NCBI RefSeq assembly: GCF_041261205.1 | Contig: NZ_JBGCCH010000020.1 | Location: 62,001 to 126,000, forward strand | Length of the DNA: 64,000 nucleotides | Reading direction: 5' to 3' | Source of the DNA: Catenulispora sp. MAP5-51 | GTDB lineage: Bacteria > Actinomycetota > Actinomycetes > Streptomycetales > Catenulisporaceae | Program-made: the position numbers and the translations under genes | Shown: one piece after another, positions 1 through 7,708 of the stretch | How the letters are laid out: each line of letters starts with the position of its first letter | Position numbering within the stretch: position 1 is the stretch's first letter | The notes under the pieces: model-generated | What the model was told of the DNA's origin: nothing | What the model saw: the letters and a program-made list of their open reading frames with translations, nothing else | The model's database searches: none

Positions 1-42
1 AAAACGGCCTCGCCGAGCGGTCTGGGCGCCAGAGTCCGGCCG

Positions 43-137
43 AATGTCCGTGTCCCTCGGCCCGATGTCCATGTCCGGACCGGAGGCGATGTCCATGTCC
101 GCTCGCCTCCGGATGTCCATGTCCATGTGGACATCCA
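43..137. repeat. ATGTCC hexamer-rich repeat with two inverted repeats
   Basis: Variants of ATGTCC (ATGTCCATGTCC, GTGTCC) recur about ten times. A perfect 10-bp inverted repeat, CCGGAGGCGA at 80-89 and TCGCCTCCGG at 103-112, encloses one pair of hexamers. A second one, ATGTCCA/TGGACAT at 119-134, has a 2-nt spacer. Open frames across it read as Met-Ser repeats and look like an artefact of the hexamer. It may be a folded or regulatory repeat; no function is known. Confidence 0.6.
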
Positions 138-224
138 TGGACGGGACATCGGGGCAGGTGTCCGTGTGCCGCCTATTGGCCTATGTCCGCGTTTCCGCGA
201 TGTCGGGTCCTCGTTGGCAGAACT

Positions 225-680
225 ATGACCGAACCACGTGCTGATCAGCGTTTTCCATCCATCGAGGAGGAACGCGCTTTGCTGCTGCGCGCAGCGGCGG
301 CCTGTGCCGCGACGCTGGAGAACCTGTCCCGACTCTTCGACCAGGAACGTCGGTGGGAAGATGCCCCGACACCGGAGGATGGATCCGGCGTCGTCCCGCG
401 TCCTCGCGCGCAGCGCCGTCGGGCAGGCACGGCCGGCCCGGCCCTGGACATCAGAACTGCGACGGATCCGCGACACGGTGCCTCGCTCAAGGCCCGGTTC
501 TTCGCTGCCGCGGACCGGGAGACCGAAGGCAATCCGGATCATCCCCTACTCAGCGCCGACTCTTTAGTGCGCAACCAGGCTGCTGCTGCCGTTTTGGCAG
601 CGATTGGCCATGCCGCCACTCAAGCACAGACCGCGCGTAAGTACTCGCGAGAATTCAGAAGGACCAGAGCCCTGAGGTAG
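225..680 (+). CDS. Hypothetical protein
   Basis: A frame of about 151 residues starting ATG at 225; an upstream in-frame ATG at 183 lies inside the hexamer-repeat zone and is less likely. The predicted protein has a helical N-terminal part (EEERALLLRAAAACAATLE), an Arg/Pro-rich middle and an Ala-rich C-terminal helix ending in a basic tail. I recognise no domain, signal peptide or membrane segment. Its last 61 bases overlap the 3' end of the converging cell-wall-binding pseudogene, which is unusual for two real genes. It may be a lineage-specific small cytosolic protein or a spurious frame. Confidence 0.4.
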   Translation: MTEPRADQRFPSIEEERALLLRAAAACAATLENLSRLFDQERRWEDAPTPEDGSGVVPRPRAQRRRAGTAGPALDIRTATDPRHGASLKARFFAAADRETEGNPDHPLLSADSLVRNQAAAAVLAAIGHAATQAQTARKYSREFRRTRALR

Positions 681-1500
681 GGCGGCCTCGTCCCGCCGGT
701 CGACGACTGAGTGACCCCGATCGCCTGGGTCTGGAAGTCGCGCAGGGTCTGGATTTGCGGGATGTCGGCCAGGGCGGTGTCGATGGACTGCTGGACGCTC
801 GGGGTGAGCGCCTCGGGGCCGCCGAAGATCGTGGTCGTGCTGAGGTTCGGCATTTCGAGCAGGGTGCGGGCCGTGGGCAGCGACAGCTTCGCGCCGTCGG
901 TCATCAGCAGTGCGCCCTTGGGGTGGGCCGCGTAGACGCCGGCGACCAGGGGGTCGGCGAAGTCGGCCCCGGTGGCGACCACGGTGCTCTTGGCGTTCTT
1001 GAGCTCCGACTGGTCGCGACGGCCTCGGCGGTGGCGTACCGGTCGGCGTCGCCGATCCGGTCCACCGGGTGGCCCAGGGCCTTGAGCTGCGCTTCGACCT
1101 GCGGGCTGACGGTGTCGGCGCCGCCGAGGATCGTGATGGTCTTGGCGGTGTCCGAGCCGAGGGCCCGCTGGATCTCCGCGGCCACGCCGGGGGTCAGGGA
1201 ACTGCCATCGGTGAGCAGCAGCGCCGCCTGCTTGGCGGTGGCCAGCGGAGTGCCGGCCAGGGCGTCCACGTACAGGTCGCCGCGGGCGATGACGACGCCG
1301 TGGGCCGATCCCGCGGCCGGGAAGTCCTCGACCGAAGCCTGGCTCGTGGTCGCGTAGCGGTCGGCGCCGCTGATGCGCACGGACTTCGCGGTGTCCGCGC
1401 TGCCGTTGTCGGCGGCCAGCGCCGGGGACGCGGTGACGGCGCCGGCCGCCACGGCGGTGGCGACGAGAGCGGCGACCGTCATGGGACGAGTCTTGATCAT
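620..1500 (-). pseudogene. Cell wall-binding repeat 2 (CWB2) family secreted protein, frameshifted
   Basis: Translation from ATG at 1500 gives a signal peptide (MIKTRPMTVAALVATAVAAG, cleaved near ALAADN). CWB2-type repeats follow, with the hallmarks ISGADRYATT, IARGDLYVDALAG, LLLTDG and TILGGADTV, then a second RIGDADRYATAEAVA. Near 1001-1020 the homology leaves this frame and continues in another one (STVVATGADFADPLVAG, LLMTDGA, TTIFGGPEAL) to a stop at 620. One missing base explains it. The family attaches non-covalently to cell-wall polymers outside the cell. This is either a decayed gene or a sequencing error in a C-rich stretch. A GGGGG purine run lies about 8 nt before the start. Confidence 0.75.
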
Positions 1501-2115
1501 TGTGGTGGTACCCCCGCTGATGATGGATGAGCTCGATAGGGAGCCGCATCTCATCGCAAAGATGAGAAAAGAGTGGAATCGGCAACGGGGGTGGATGGCG
1601 TCGCTACCGACCGGAGCGTCAGGAAAGGGACTTATGGGGCGCGACTATCGCCTCGTCCTACCGGTATCCGACGCTGGAAGCGAAGGTACTGACGCGTAGC
1701 GTCGATGAGACCCACGCCACCATCGAACGCTCTGGCGATGTCGGTCGGGGCCCTGTCATGATCGCGTCACCATGGCTATGTCAGGCATTGGCCGAGCTTG
1801 AGGCGGACGGCTTCGACCACGGCTGAGCGCATATGAGGTTTCTGGCTCCTCCACGAGCGGTGTCCAAGTTGAGCGAGTGGGGACTCGTATTCGCTGGATG
1901 CTTGAAGGGCCAGAGAGGCGGGGCCGTCGGTTTCGGCGGCCCCGTACTTGTTGGACACCGTGGCTGATCATGGAACGTGAGAATTGTTCAGCTCGCCTCT
2001 TCCTACTGACGGGTAGCTGGGGCTACCCTTCCGGGACGGCTTGTTGTGACGACGGTCACAGCCGCCGGTTTCATGCGCTTCTTCCCTGTCCCCGGGCTCG
2101 TCAGGAATCGATGAC
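1501..2115. other. Gene-free stretch with a small hairpin
   Basis: About 600 bases without a convincing gene. The short frames on both strands show no recognisable family and no good ribosome binding site. The only structure seen is GGGTAGC/GCTACCC at 2011-2028 with a 4-nt loop, not followed by T residues. The stretch presumably holds the promoter of the pseudogene at its left end and that of the DUF3068 gene at its right end; neither could be placed. Confidence 0.5.
2011..2028. repeat. Perfect 7-bp inverted repeat upstream of the DUF3068 gene
   Basis: GGGTAGC, loop TGGG, GCTACCC. It lies about 90 bases before the DUF3068 start and has no T-run, so an operator or 5'-UTR hairpin is more likely than a terminator. 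Confidence 0.4.
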
Positions 2116-3177
2116 ATGCGTAAAACAGTTCTCGTCTTTGTCGCCGGCGCCGTGGTGTGCGCCGCTGCCGCGGGGGTGATCCGGTTCAAGTTGGTGCCGG
2201 ACGCCGAGCGTGTTCAGAGCGACCAGAACACCGTCACGCGGTATGCGGGGACGGCCTCCTACCTCGACCAGCAGGCTGTGGCCGGGGGCGATCTGGCGCA
2301 CGCGTTCGTCAAGGGTTCGCCGTTCACGGCGGTGGAGACCGTCAAGGCGACCGGTATGCACGGCAACGTCGCGGTGCTGTCGGACGTGACCGCGATCAGC
2401 GGTGCCGGCGGGGTGCTCGGCAATCCGAGCGCGACGTGGGCCGTCGATCGCAAGACTCTGATGCCCGCGACCGCGCCGGCCGGGGTCGACGCCGATGCGC
2501 ACCAGGGGCTGGCGGTGGGCTTCGCCTTCGGACCCGGCAAGCACGACTATGCCTGGTGGGACGGGGCCACGGCCACGCAGGCCACGGCCAAGTACGTGCG
2601 CAGCGAGAACCACGTCGGTCGCTCCACCTACGTGTACACCGTGGACGTCTCCGGCGCGCTGAAGGATCCGGGCACGCTCAAGCAGCTGCCGCCGGCGGTG
2701 CCGGTGTCGGTGCTCAAGGGCCTGGCCGCGACGATGGCCCCGGACATGCAGGGCGCGCTGTCGGCGCTGCTGCCGCCGGGTGGCGATAACGTGATGGTGC
2801 CGCTGTCATACACGTCGTCGACGAAGACCACGCTGTACGTGGACCAGCTGACCGGCACCACCGTCGATGCCGACGCGCACCAGACGGTGACCGCGCAGAT
2901 GAAGTCGAAGCTGGGGACGGTGCCGTTGACGGCGGTCCTGGACGTGGACACCAAGATGTCGCCGGCCGGGATCGCGGACGCGGTCAAGCAGTCCAAGGAC
3001 GACCAGTCGCAGCTGCTGTGGGAGGGCACCGTGGCTCCCGTGGCGTTGGGGGTCCTCGCGCTGGCGTTCATTGGCGGCGCGGTGATGGTGGGTCGGCGCG
3101 GGAGGGTCGCCGAAGCGGGTGCTCAGGAAGGTACGCCGGCGCCGGAGCCGAGCGAGCCGACCTCTGAAGAAGATTGA
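2116..3177 (+). CDS. DUF3068 (PorA-like family) membrane-anchored protein
   Basis: 353 residues. An N-terminal hydrophobic segment (VLVFVAGAVVCAAAAGVI) is followed by a long extracytoplasmic domain, then a C-terminal membrane helix near residue 305 (VALGVLALAFIGGAVMVG) and a charged acidic tail. This architecture, the YAGTASYLD-type start of the outer domain and repeats of the DADAHQ type match the DUF3068 family of Actinobacteria, most of whose members are uncharacterised. It is probably displayed on the outer face of the membrane. It is transcribed alone and meets a convergent glycosidase gene at a strong hairpin. No enzymatic residues are evident. Confidence 0.8.
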   Translation: MRKTVLVFVAGAVVCAAAAGVIRFKLVPDAERVQSDQNTVTRYAGTASYLDQQAVAGGDLAHAFVKGSPFTAVETVKATGMHGNVAVLSDVTAISGAGGVLGNPSATWAVDRKTLMPATAPAGVDADAHQGLAVGFAFGPGKHDYAWWDGATATQATAKYVRSENHVGRSTYVYTVDVSGALKDPGTLKQLPPAVPVSVLKGLAATMAPDMQGALSALLPPGGDNVMVPLSYTSSTKTTLYVDQLTGTTVDADAHQTVTAQMKSKLGTVPLTAVLDVDTKMSPAGIADAVKQSKDDQSQLLWEGTVAPVALGVLALAFIGGAVMVGRRGRVAEAGAQEGTPAPEPSEPTSEED

Positions 3178-3183
3178 TCTTTT

Positions 3184-3219
3184 CGTGGCGGCGATGGTGT
3201 TGGCGCCGTCGCCGCCACG
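3184..3219. terminator. Bidirectional hairpin terminator
   Basis: Perfect 11-bp stem, CGTGGCGGCGA paired with TCGCCGCCACG, around a 14-nt loop. It sits in the 49-base gap between the stops of two convergent genes, so it probably serves both. Confidence 0.75.
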
Positions 3220-3226
3220 AGGAACT

Positions 3227-4714
3227 TCAGCGTCGCCGCACGGTGACGGTGACTGATCCGCCATGAGTCGCGGGGGTGGTGAACACCAGCACCCTTCCCG
3301 AATGTCCGGGCCCGGTCGGTGGGATGGTCACCGCCATCGCCCGGCCGGACACCGCTACCGCGACACCGTTCGGGTAGACGGACCCGGGCAGCACGATTTC
3401 GGTGGTCTGCAAGCCTTTCCCGCTCTGTGTGTAGCTCAGGGTGTACCTGCCGGACGCCGTGTCGAAGGACGAACCGGTCGGCGTTCCGGCCACCGCTGAA
3501 GCGAAGGGCACGAACATCGGTGCCTCGCCCGGCAGCGGATTTCCGGCCTTGTCCAACGGCGCGTACCCGCCGGTCCCCAAGCCCCAGTACCAGCGCGTCC
3601 ATCCGGTCGCGAACGTCGGCATCGCCTTCATCTGCGCCACGATCAGCGCGGCGTTCCCCGGCGTGCCGGTGTTCTCGCCCCACTCGCCCACGATCACCGG
3701 CATGCCGTGCGCCTTCGGGTAGGCGGTGATCGCGGCGACGTAGTTGTCAACGAAGCCGTCCGTCGGGTTCCAGTCCTGGCCGTCTTCTACAGCCGTGTCG
3801 TAGAAGTGCGGCGCGTACCCGATCCGAGGCGTTCCGTGGCGCGGGTCGGCGAAGCCCGGCAGGGCGGTCGGTACCCCTTCGCCCACCAACACCGTCGGCT
3901 CCACGAACAGCCAGGACTGCTGATCGACCTTTCGGATGGCGGAGATCAGCCGCTTGTACATCTCCTGCAGCCGGCCCTGCTCCAGCGCTTGCGAGGAGGC
4001 GATCAGCACCGCCGGATCGGACGGGTCGCCGAGAACAGGGCCGCTCGGCTCGTTGAAGAGGTCGTAGCCCAGCAGGCTCGGGTGCGACCGCAGCGCTGTG
4101 GCGACGTGCTGGTAGAAGGCGACCTGGGCCGCCCGCAGGTCCGCGTCGTCGTAGAGGTGCCGGAACGCGGCCTGCACCGAGGGCTCGAAGTATTCGCTGA
4201 ACCAGTCGTTCGGGATCGGCGTGAACGGCAGTCCGTCGTCCCGGGTCGCCCACGCCGGGATGCCGTCCTGTCCGCCGCCGAAGTAGGGCCCGTAGACGTC
4301 TTGGTGGAAGTCGACCAGGACGTGCAGTCCGTACCGGTCGGCCGCCGTCATCAGCTGCTGGATGCGCCCCATCGCGGCGGCGTCGTAGACGCCGGGGGCC
4401 GGCTCCAGCCGTGCCCAGGTGATGTCCAGCCGGATCAGGGTGAAGCCGCGGTCGGCGATGGCCCGGATGTCGTCCGGTGTGGACTCGTCGTACTTGTCGA
4501 GGTTGAAGCCGCGCAGGTCCAGCACTCGGCCCGACGAGTCGGTCAGGCGAGTGACACCGTCTGGTGTCGGTGCTGGTGTCGGCGCGGGCGGAGAGGCCCG
4601 CACCGCGCCGGGAAGAGCGAGGACGGCCGCGACAGTCGCTGTGGAAACCGCGGCGGCCAGACGTAGACGGAGACGTAGACGGAGACGGAGACGGAGACGA
4701 GAAGGCGTTCGCAT
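3227..4714 (-). CDS. Secreted glycoside hydrolase family 5 (endoglycoceramidase/cellulase-like)
   Basis: 495 residues from ATG at 4714; GGAGG lies 4 nt upstream, and the longer GTG start at 4726 would absorb this site. The signal peptide begins with an extraordinary (Arg-Leu)n run, then AAAVSTATVAAVLALPG and a Pro-rich linker. The GH5 barrel shows the acid/base Glu in YDLFNEPSG (about residue 222) and the nucleophile Glu in VIVGEWGE (about 344), plus VDFHQDVYG, typical of endoglycoceramidase-like members. A C-terminal beta-sandwich of about 90 residues follows. It should hydrolyse beta-glycosidic bonds outside the cell. The exact substrate (glycolipid, beta-glucan or cellulose) cannot be told from the sequence. 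Confidence 0.88.
   Translation of the reverse strand: MRTPSRLRLRLRLRLRLRLAAAVSTATVAAVLALPGAVRASPPAPTPAPTPDGVTRLTDSSGRVLDLRGFNLDKYDESTPDDIRAIADRGFTLIRLDITWARLEPAPGVYDAAAMGRIQQLMTAADRYGLHVLVDFHQDVYGPYFGGGQDGIPAWATRDDGLPFTPIPNDWFSEYFEPSVQAAFRHLYDDADLRAAQVAFYQHVATALRSHPSLLGYDLFNEPSGPVLGDPSDPAVLIASSQALEQGRLQEMYKRLISAIRKVDQQSWLFVEPTVLVGEGVPTALPGFADPRHGTPRIGYAPHFYDTAVEDGQDWNPTDGFVDNYVAAITAYPKAHGMPVIVGEWGENTGTPGNAALIVAQMKAMPTFATGWTRWYWGLGTGGYAPLDKAGNPLPGEAPMFVPFASAVAGTPTGSSFDTASGRYTLSYTQSGKGLQTTEIVLPGSVYPNGVAVAVSGRAMAVTIPPTGPGHSGRVLVFTTPATHGGSVTVTVRRR
4663..4698. repeat. Six tandem hexamers encoding the Arg-Leu run of the GH5 signal peptide
   Basis: GTAGAC/GGAGAC hexamers on the plus strand, in phase with codons, so each unit adds one Arg-Leu pair to the n-region of the signal peptide. 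Length change by replication slippage would stay in frame. Confidence 0.8.
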
Positions 4715-4869
4715 GTGACCTCCCACGAAAGGATCGTGGAGGCACGGTACTGAGGATCCTTCATGTTTTGAAGGGGGTGGCGCTTCCTTGCCACGCAGCG
4801 TGAGCGTCGTTAACTTCCAGTGAGTAAGGCTACTGATTCACAGACGCACGAGCCCGAGGAGAGACCGCC

Positions 4870-5586
4870 GTGGAACTGCCCGCCGTCGTGTCGCAGGAGG
4901 AATGGCGCGAAGCCCGGACCGCGCTGCTCAAGGAGGAGAAGGCGGCCACCGCGCTGCTGGACCGGATCGCCGAACGCCGCCGCGCCCTGCCGATGGTCGA
5001 GGTGGTCAAGCCGTACACGTTCAAGGGCCGCGACGGCGAGGTCGCCCTGGCCGACCTGTTCGACGGCCGCCGGCAGCTGATCGTCTACCACTTCATGTGG
5101 ATGGGCGACGCCGGCTGCTCGAGCTGCTCGATGGTCGCCGACAACATGGGCCACCCGGCCCACCTGGGAGCCGCGGACACGAACCTGGTCATGGTGACGC
5201 GCGCGCCGTGGCCGGACATCGACCGGTTCCAGCAGCGCATGGGCTGGAGCACGCCGTGGTACTCCTCCTGCGACAGCGACTTCAACTTCGACTTCCACGT
5301 GACCAACGACCCGGAGGTCGCCCCGGTCGAGTACAACTACCTGAACCAGGCCGAGCTGGAGGCGAAGGGGATGGACTACGCCCTCACCGGCGACAACCCC
5401 GGCCTCAGTGTCTTCCTGCGGGACGGCGACCGGATCTTCCACACGTACTCCGCCTACGCCCGGGGCTGCGAGGCGCTGGTCGGCACGTACACCTACCTCG
5501 ACCTGACGCCGCTGGGCCGCCAGCTGCACATCACCGAATTCCCGCACCACGACACGTACGACGGCGCGGCGCACCACTGCCACTGA
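4870..5586 (+). CDS. DUF899 family thioredoxin-fold protein
   Basis: 238 residues from GTG at 4870, with GAGGAGAG about 8 nt upstream. The sequence carries the DUF899 hallmarks: PYTFKGRDGEVALADLFDGR near residue 45, the YHFMWMGDAGCSSCSMVADN segment with a Cys-x-x-Cys-like pair, VTRAPWPDIDRFQQRMGW, and the NPGLSVFLRDGD/HTYSAYARG block that precedes the closing YTYLDLTPLGR. The family has a thioredoxin-like fold and no settled reaction; it is cytosolic, with no signal peptide. It is monocistronic, with a GGNANC hexamer repeat immediately downstream. The family call is secure, the function unknown. Confidence 0.88.
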   Translation: MELPAVVSQEEWREARTALLKEEKAATALLDRIAERRRALPMVEVVKPYTFKGRDGEVALADLFDGRRQLIVYHFMWMGDAGCSSCSMVADNMGHPAHLGAADTNLVMVTRAPWPDIDRFQQRMGWSTPWYSSCDSDFNFDFHVTNDPEVAPVEYNYLNQAELEAKGMDYALTGDNPGLSVFLRDGDRIFHTYSAYARGCEALVGTYTYLDLTPLGRQLHITEFPHHDTYDGAAHHCH

Positions 5587-5588
5587 AC

Positions 5589-5666
5589 AGGAACGGGAGT
5601 GGGGGCGGGAGCGGGAACAGGGACAGGAGCGGTAGCGGTAGCGGGAACAGGGACAGGGACAGGCTC
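5589..5666. repeat. Imperfect GGNANC/GGNAGC hexamer tract
   Basis: About thirteen hexamer-like units (GGGAGC, GGGAAC, GGGACA, GGTAGC) directly after the DUF899 stop codon. A minus-strand frame through it would encode a Pro-Val/Pro-Ala repeat, but it lacks a start context and is not called as a gene. Confidence 0.65.
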
Positions 5667-5740
5667 GGGCTCGCCGAAGGCCGCCGCCGCGATCATCGCT
5701 GTCGTGGCGGCGGCCCGCTTTAGTCAGGGGGCAACCAAAA

Positions 5741-6646
5741 TCAGGGGGCGACGAAAGCCGTGACCGCCTCCGCGAACAGTTCCGGCTCCTCCAGGTGTCC
5801 GAGGTGTCCGCTGTTCTCCAGGATCAGCAGCCGCGAGTCTGGAATCAGACTATTGAGTTCCTGGCCCCAACGGACGCCGCAGATCACGTCGAAGCGGCCC
5901 GCCACCACCAGCGCCGGTACGCGCAGGGTCGGCAGCGCGGCTCGGTCGTCGACGGGGTCGGGGGTGCCGTGCTCGTCCAGGCCGGAGATGTAGGTGGCGC
6001 GGATCTGCTCCTGGAGCTCGGTCCAGCGCTCGGGGTCGGCCCAAAACGAGGCGACGTAGGCCGGGATGATGCCGCGGGCCACGCGCATCATCGATGCGTC
6101 GTCGGAGATGGTCGGGATCGACGCGAACGCCTGCAGCGTGTCCGCCAGATGCGGGTTGCCGGCATGCCGTTCCGCTAGCTCGCCGACCATGCGCGCGGCT
6201 TCGGCGCCGAATTCGGGGCCGGTGGCCGGGGCGCTCTCGTAGAGCACCACGCCGGCCAGCTGGTCCGGGCGCAGGATCGCGTGGTGCTGCGCCACGAATC
6301 CGCCGTGGGAGTGGCCCAGTAGATGGACGCGTGCGACCGGCAGGTGGTCGATCAGTGCGGCCAGGTGCCGGCTGTACAGGTCGCGGGTGTAGCCGTGCGG
6401 GTGTGTGGCGAGGCGGCCGGAGTCGCCGGTGCCGGCCGGCTCCACGTAGACCATCGTCAGGTGCTGCTCCAGGGCTGCGGAGCGCAGGTACTCCCAGGCG
6501 ATGCCGGGGCCGCCCGGGACGGCCACGCATACGGGTCCGGCGCCGTGGACGTGGTAGCGCAACGTGAGGCCGTCGACGTCGAAGGAGTGCGGGCCTTCGG
6601 TCAGCCGGTCGGCGGAGGGGGCGGAGGGGGCGGAGGAGGTGGCCAC
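5741..6646 (-). CDS. Alpha/beta hydrolase (proline-iminopeptidase-like)
   Basis: 301 residues. It shows the oxyanion-region VPGGPGIAWEYL, the nucleophile elbow GHSHGG (Ser about 113), an acidic residue in VVAGRFDVICG and the catalytic His in NSGHLGHLEEP near the C-terminus, so the triad is complete. The GGPG motif and cap-domain length resemble the S33 family of proline iminopeptidases and related esterases. It is cytosolic and probably hydrolyses small esters, amides or peptides. It follows the sigma factor gene in the same direction after an 87-base gap. The N-terminus is Ser/Ala/Pro-rich, so translation could begin slightly downstream. Substrate unknown. Confidence 0.85.
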   Translation of the reverse strand: MATSSAPSAPSADRLTEGPHSFDVDGLTLRYHVHGAGPVCVAVPGGPGIAWEYLRSAALEQHLTMVYVEPAGTGDSGRLATHPHGYTRDLYSRHLAALIDHLPVARVHLLGHSHGGFVAQHHAILRPDQLAGVVLYESAPATGPEFGAEAARMVGELAERHAGNPHLADTLQAFASIPTISDDASMMRVARGIIPAYVASFWADPERWTELQEQIRATYISGLDEHGTPDPVDDRAALPTLRVPALVVAGRFDVICGVRWGQELNSLIPDSRLLILENSGHLGHLEEPELFAEAVTAFVAP

Positions 6647-6733
6647 GTGCGGACTCCCGATCTTGTTGATGAGTGGTTCACCGGCACGATGCGGAGGGCG
6701 GGCCCGAGTTCGATTTCGGAGAAGTGATCTGGC

Positions 6734-7708
6734 TCACAGGGCGTCGGCTGGGGTCGCGAGGCGTTGCTCCACAACCGATTCGGCCATCGGACGCGGGTGG
6801 AAGAGCCGCAGCCGCGTGACCTTGCCGCCGTCCAGATCCATGACCCACGCCGCGGACGGCGGGCAGTGTCCGGGGTTCTCCGGCGGGCTGGTGATGTCCA
6901 TCTCCCACACCGCCAGCGACCGGCCGGCGGTCACGTTCACCGGCCGCTGGCGCACTCCGGCGGCGAGATCGCAGTCCATGGCGCGGGTGATCAGGGCACT
7001 GCCACCGAGGCGGGCGGCGCCGTACATCAGCGCGACCTCGGGCGACCAGCGCTGGGCCACCACCGATCCGAAGGCGCCGGCTTCGGCGGTGGCGAGGGTG
7101 TCGCGGGCGTCGTCCCAGCTCGCCGCGGTGCGGGTGCGGGCGTCGCTGTGGGCGGCCTCGGCGGTGGCGGTCAGCGCGTCGGCGAGTTTGGTGCGGGCCT
7201 GATTCAGCCTGCTGCGAACCGTGCCGACCGGGACGCCGCAGACGCGCGCGATCTGGTCGTACGCCGTGACCTGCGAGCTGAAGTGGCGCAGCACGAGCGG
7301 CAGCTGCAAGGTCGGGGACAGCTGCTCGATCGCCTCCCATACCCAGTCCTGCATCGCGTGCCGGTCGAGCGTCTCGTCCGGGCCGGCGGCCGGATCCCGC
7401 TGCGGAGCCAATTCCTCAACCGGCACAAGGCGTCGCGCCTCACGCAGCCGGCCGCGACACTGATTGCGCACGACCATCCGCAGCCATGCCCCGACCGCGT
7501 CCGGATCCCGCACGTCGCCGATCCGGCGCAGCGCCACCAGAACCGCGTCCTGCACCGCGTCGTCCGCGTCCGGTCCCGGGCCCAGGATGCTCAGCGCCAC
7601 GGCGCGCATCCCGGCCCGGTGGTGTTCCAGCAGCAGTGCCAGCGCGGTGACCTCACCGGTCTGCGCGGCACGGAGCAGCTCCGCGTCGGGGTCAGGCAGC
7701 GAGTTCAT
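6734..7708 (-). CDS. ECF sigma factor with SnoaL-like C-terminal extension
   Basis: 324 residues from ATG at 7708, which overlaps the stop of the upstream MFS gene by 17 bases. Region 2 (DADDAVQDAVLVALRRI, then VGAWLRMVVRNQCRGRLRE) is followed after a linker by region 4 (LSPTLQLPLVLRHFSS, then DQIARVCGVPVGTVRSRL). About 120 further residues resemble the SnoaL-type fold attached to ECF41/SigJ-class sigma factors, which can control sigma activity in place of an anti-sigma protein. Translational coupling to the exporter suggests the pair responds to one stress or compound. No anti-sigma gene is adjacent. Confidence 0.87.
   Translation of the reverse strand: MNSLPDPDAELLRAAQTGEVTALALLLEHHRAGMRAVALSILGPGPDADDAVQDAVLVALRRIGDVRDPDAVGAWLRMVVRNQCRGRLREARRLVPVEELAPQRDPAAGPDETLDRHAMQDWVWEAIEQLSPTLQLPLVLRHFSSQVTAYDQIARVCGVPVGTVRSRLNQARTKLADALTATAEAAHSDARTRTAASWDDARDTLATAEAGAFGSVVAQRWSPEVALMYGAARLGGSALITRAMDCDLAAGVRQRPVNVTAGRSLAVWEMDITSPPENPGHCPPSAAWVMDLDGGKVTRLRLFHPRPMAESVVEQRLATPADAL

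Noticed and set aside
1756-1971. Short minus-strand frames considered as a transposase remnant
   Set aside because: No catalytic motif, inverted terminal repeats or target duplication could be seen around them.
5493-5696. Minus-strand frame with Pro-Val/Pro-Ala repeats
   Set aside because: It is produced by the GGNANC hexamer tract and lies antisense to the conserved end of the DUF899 gene, with no start context.
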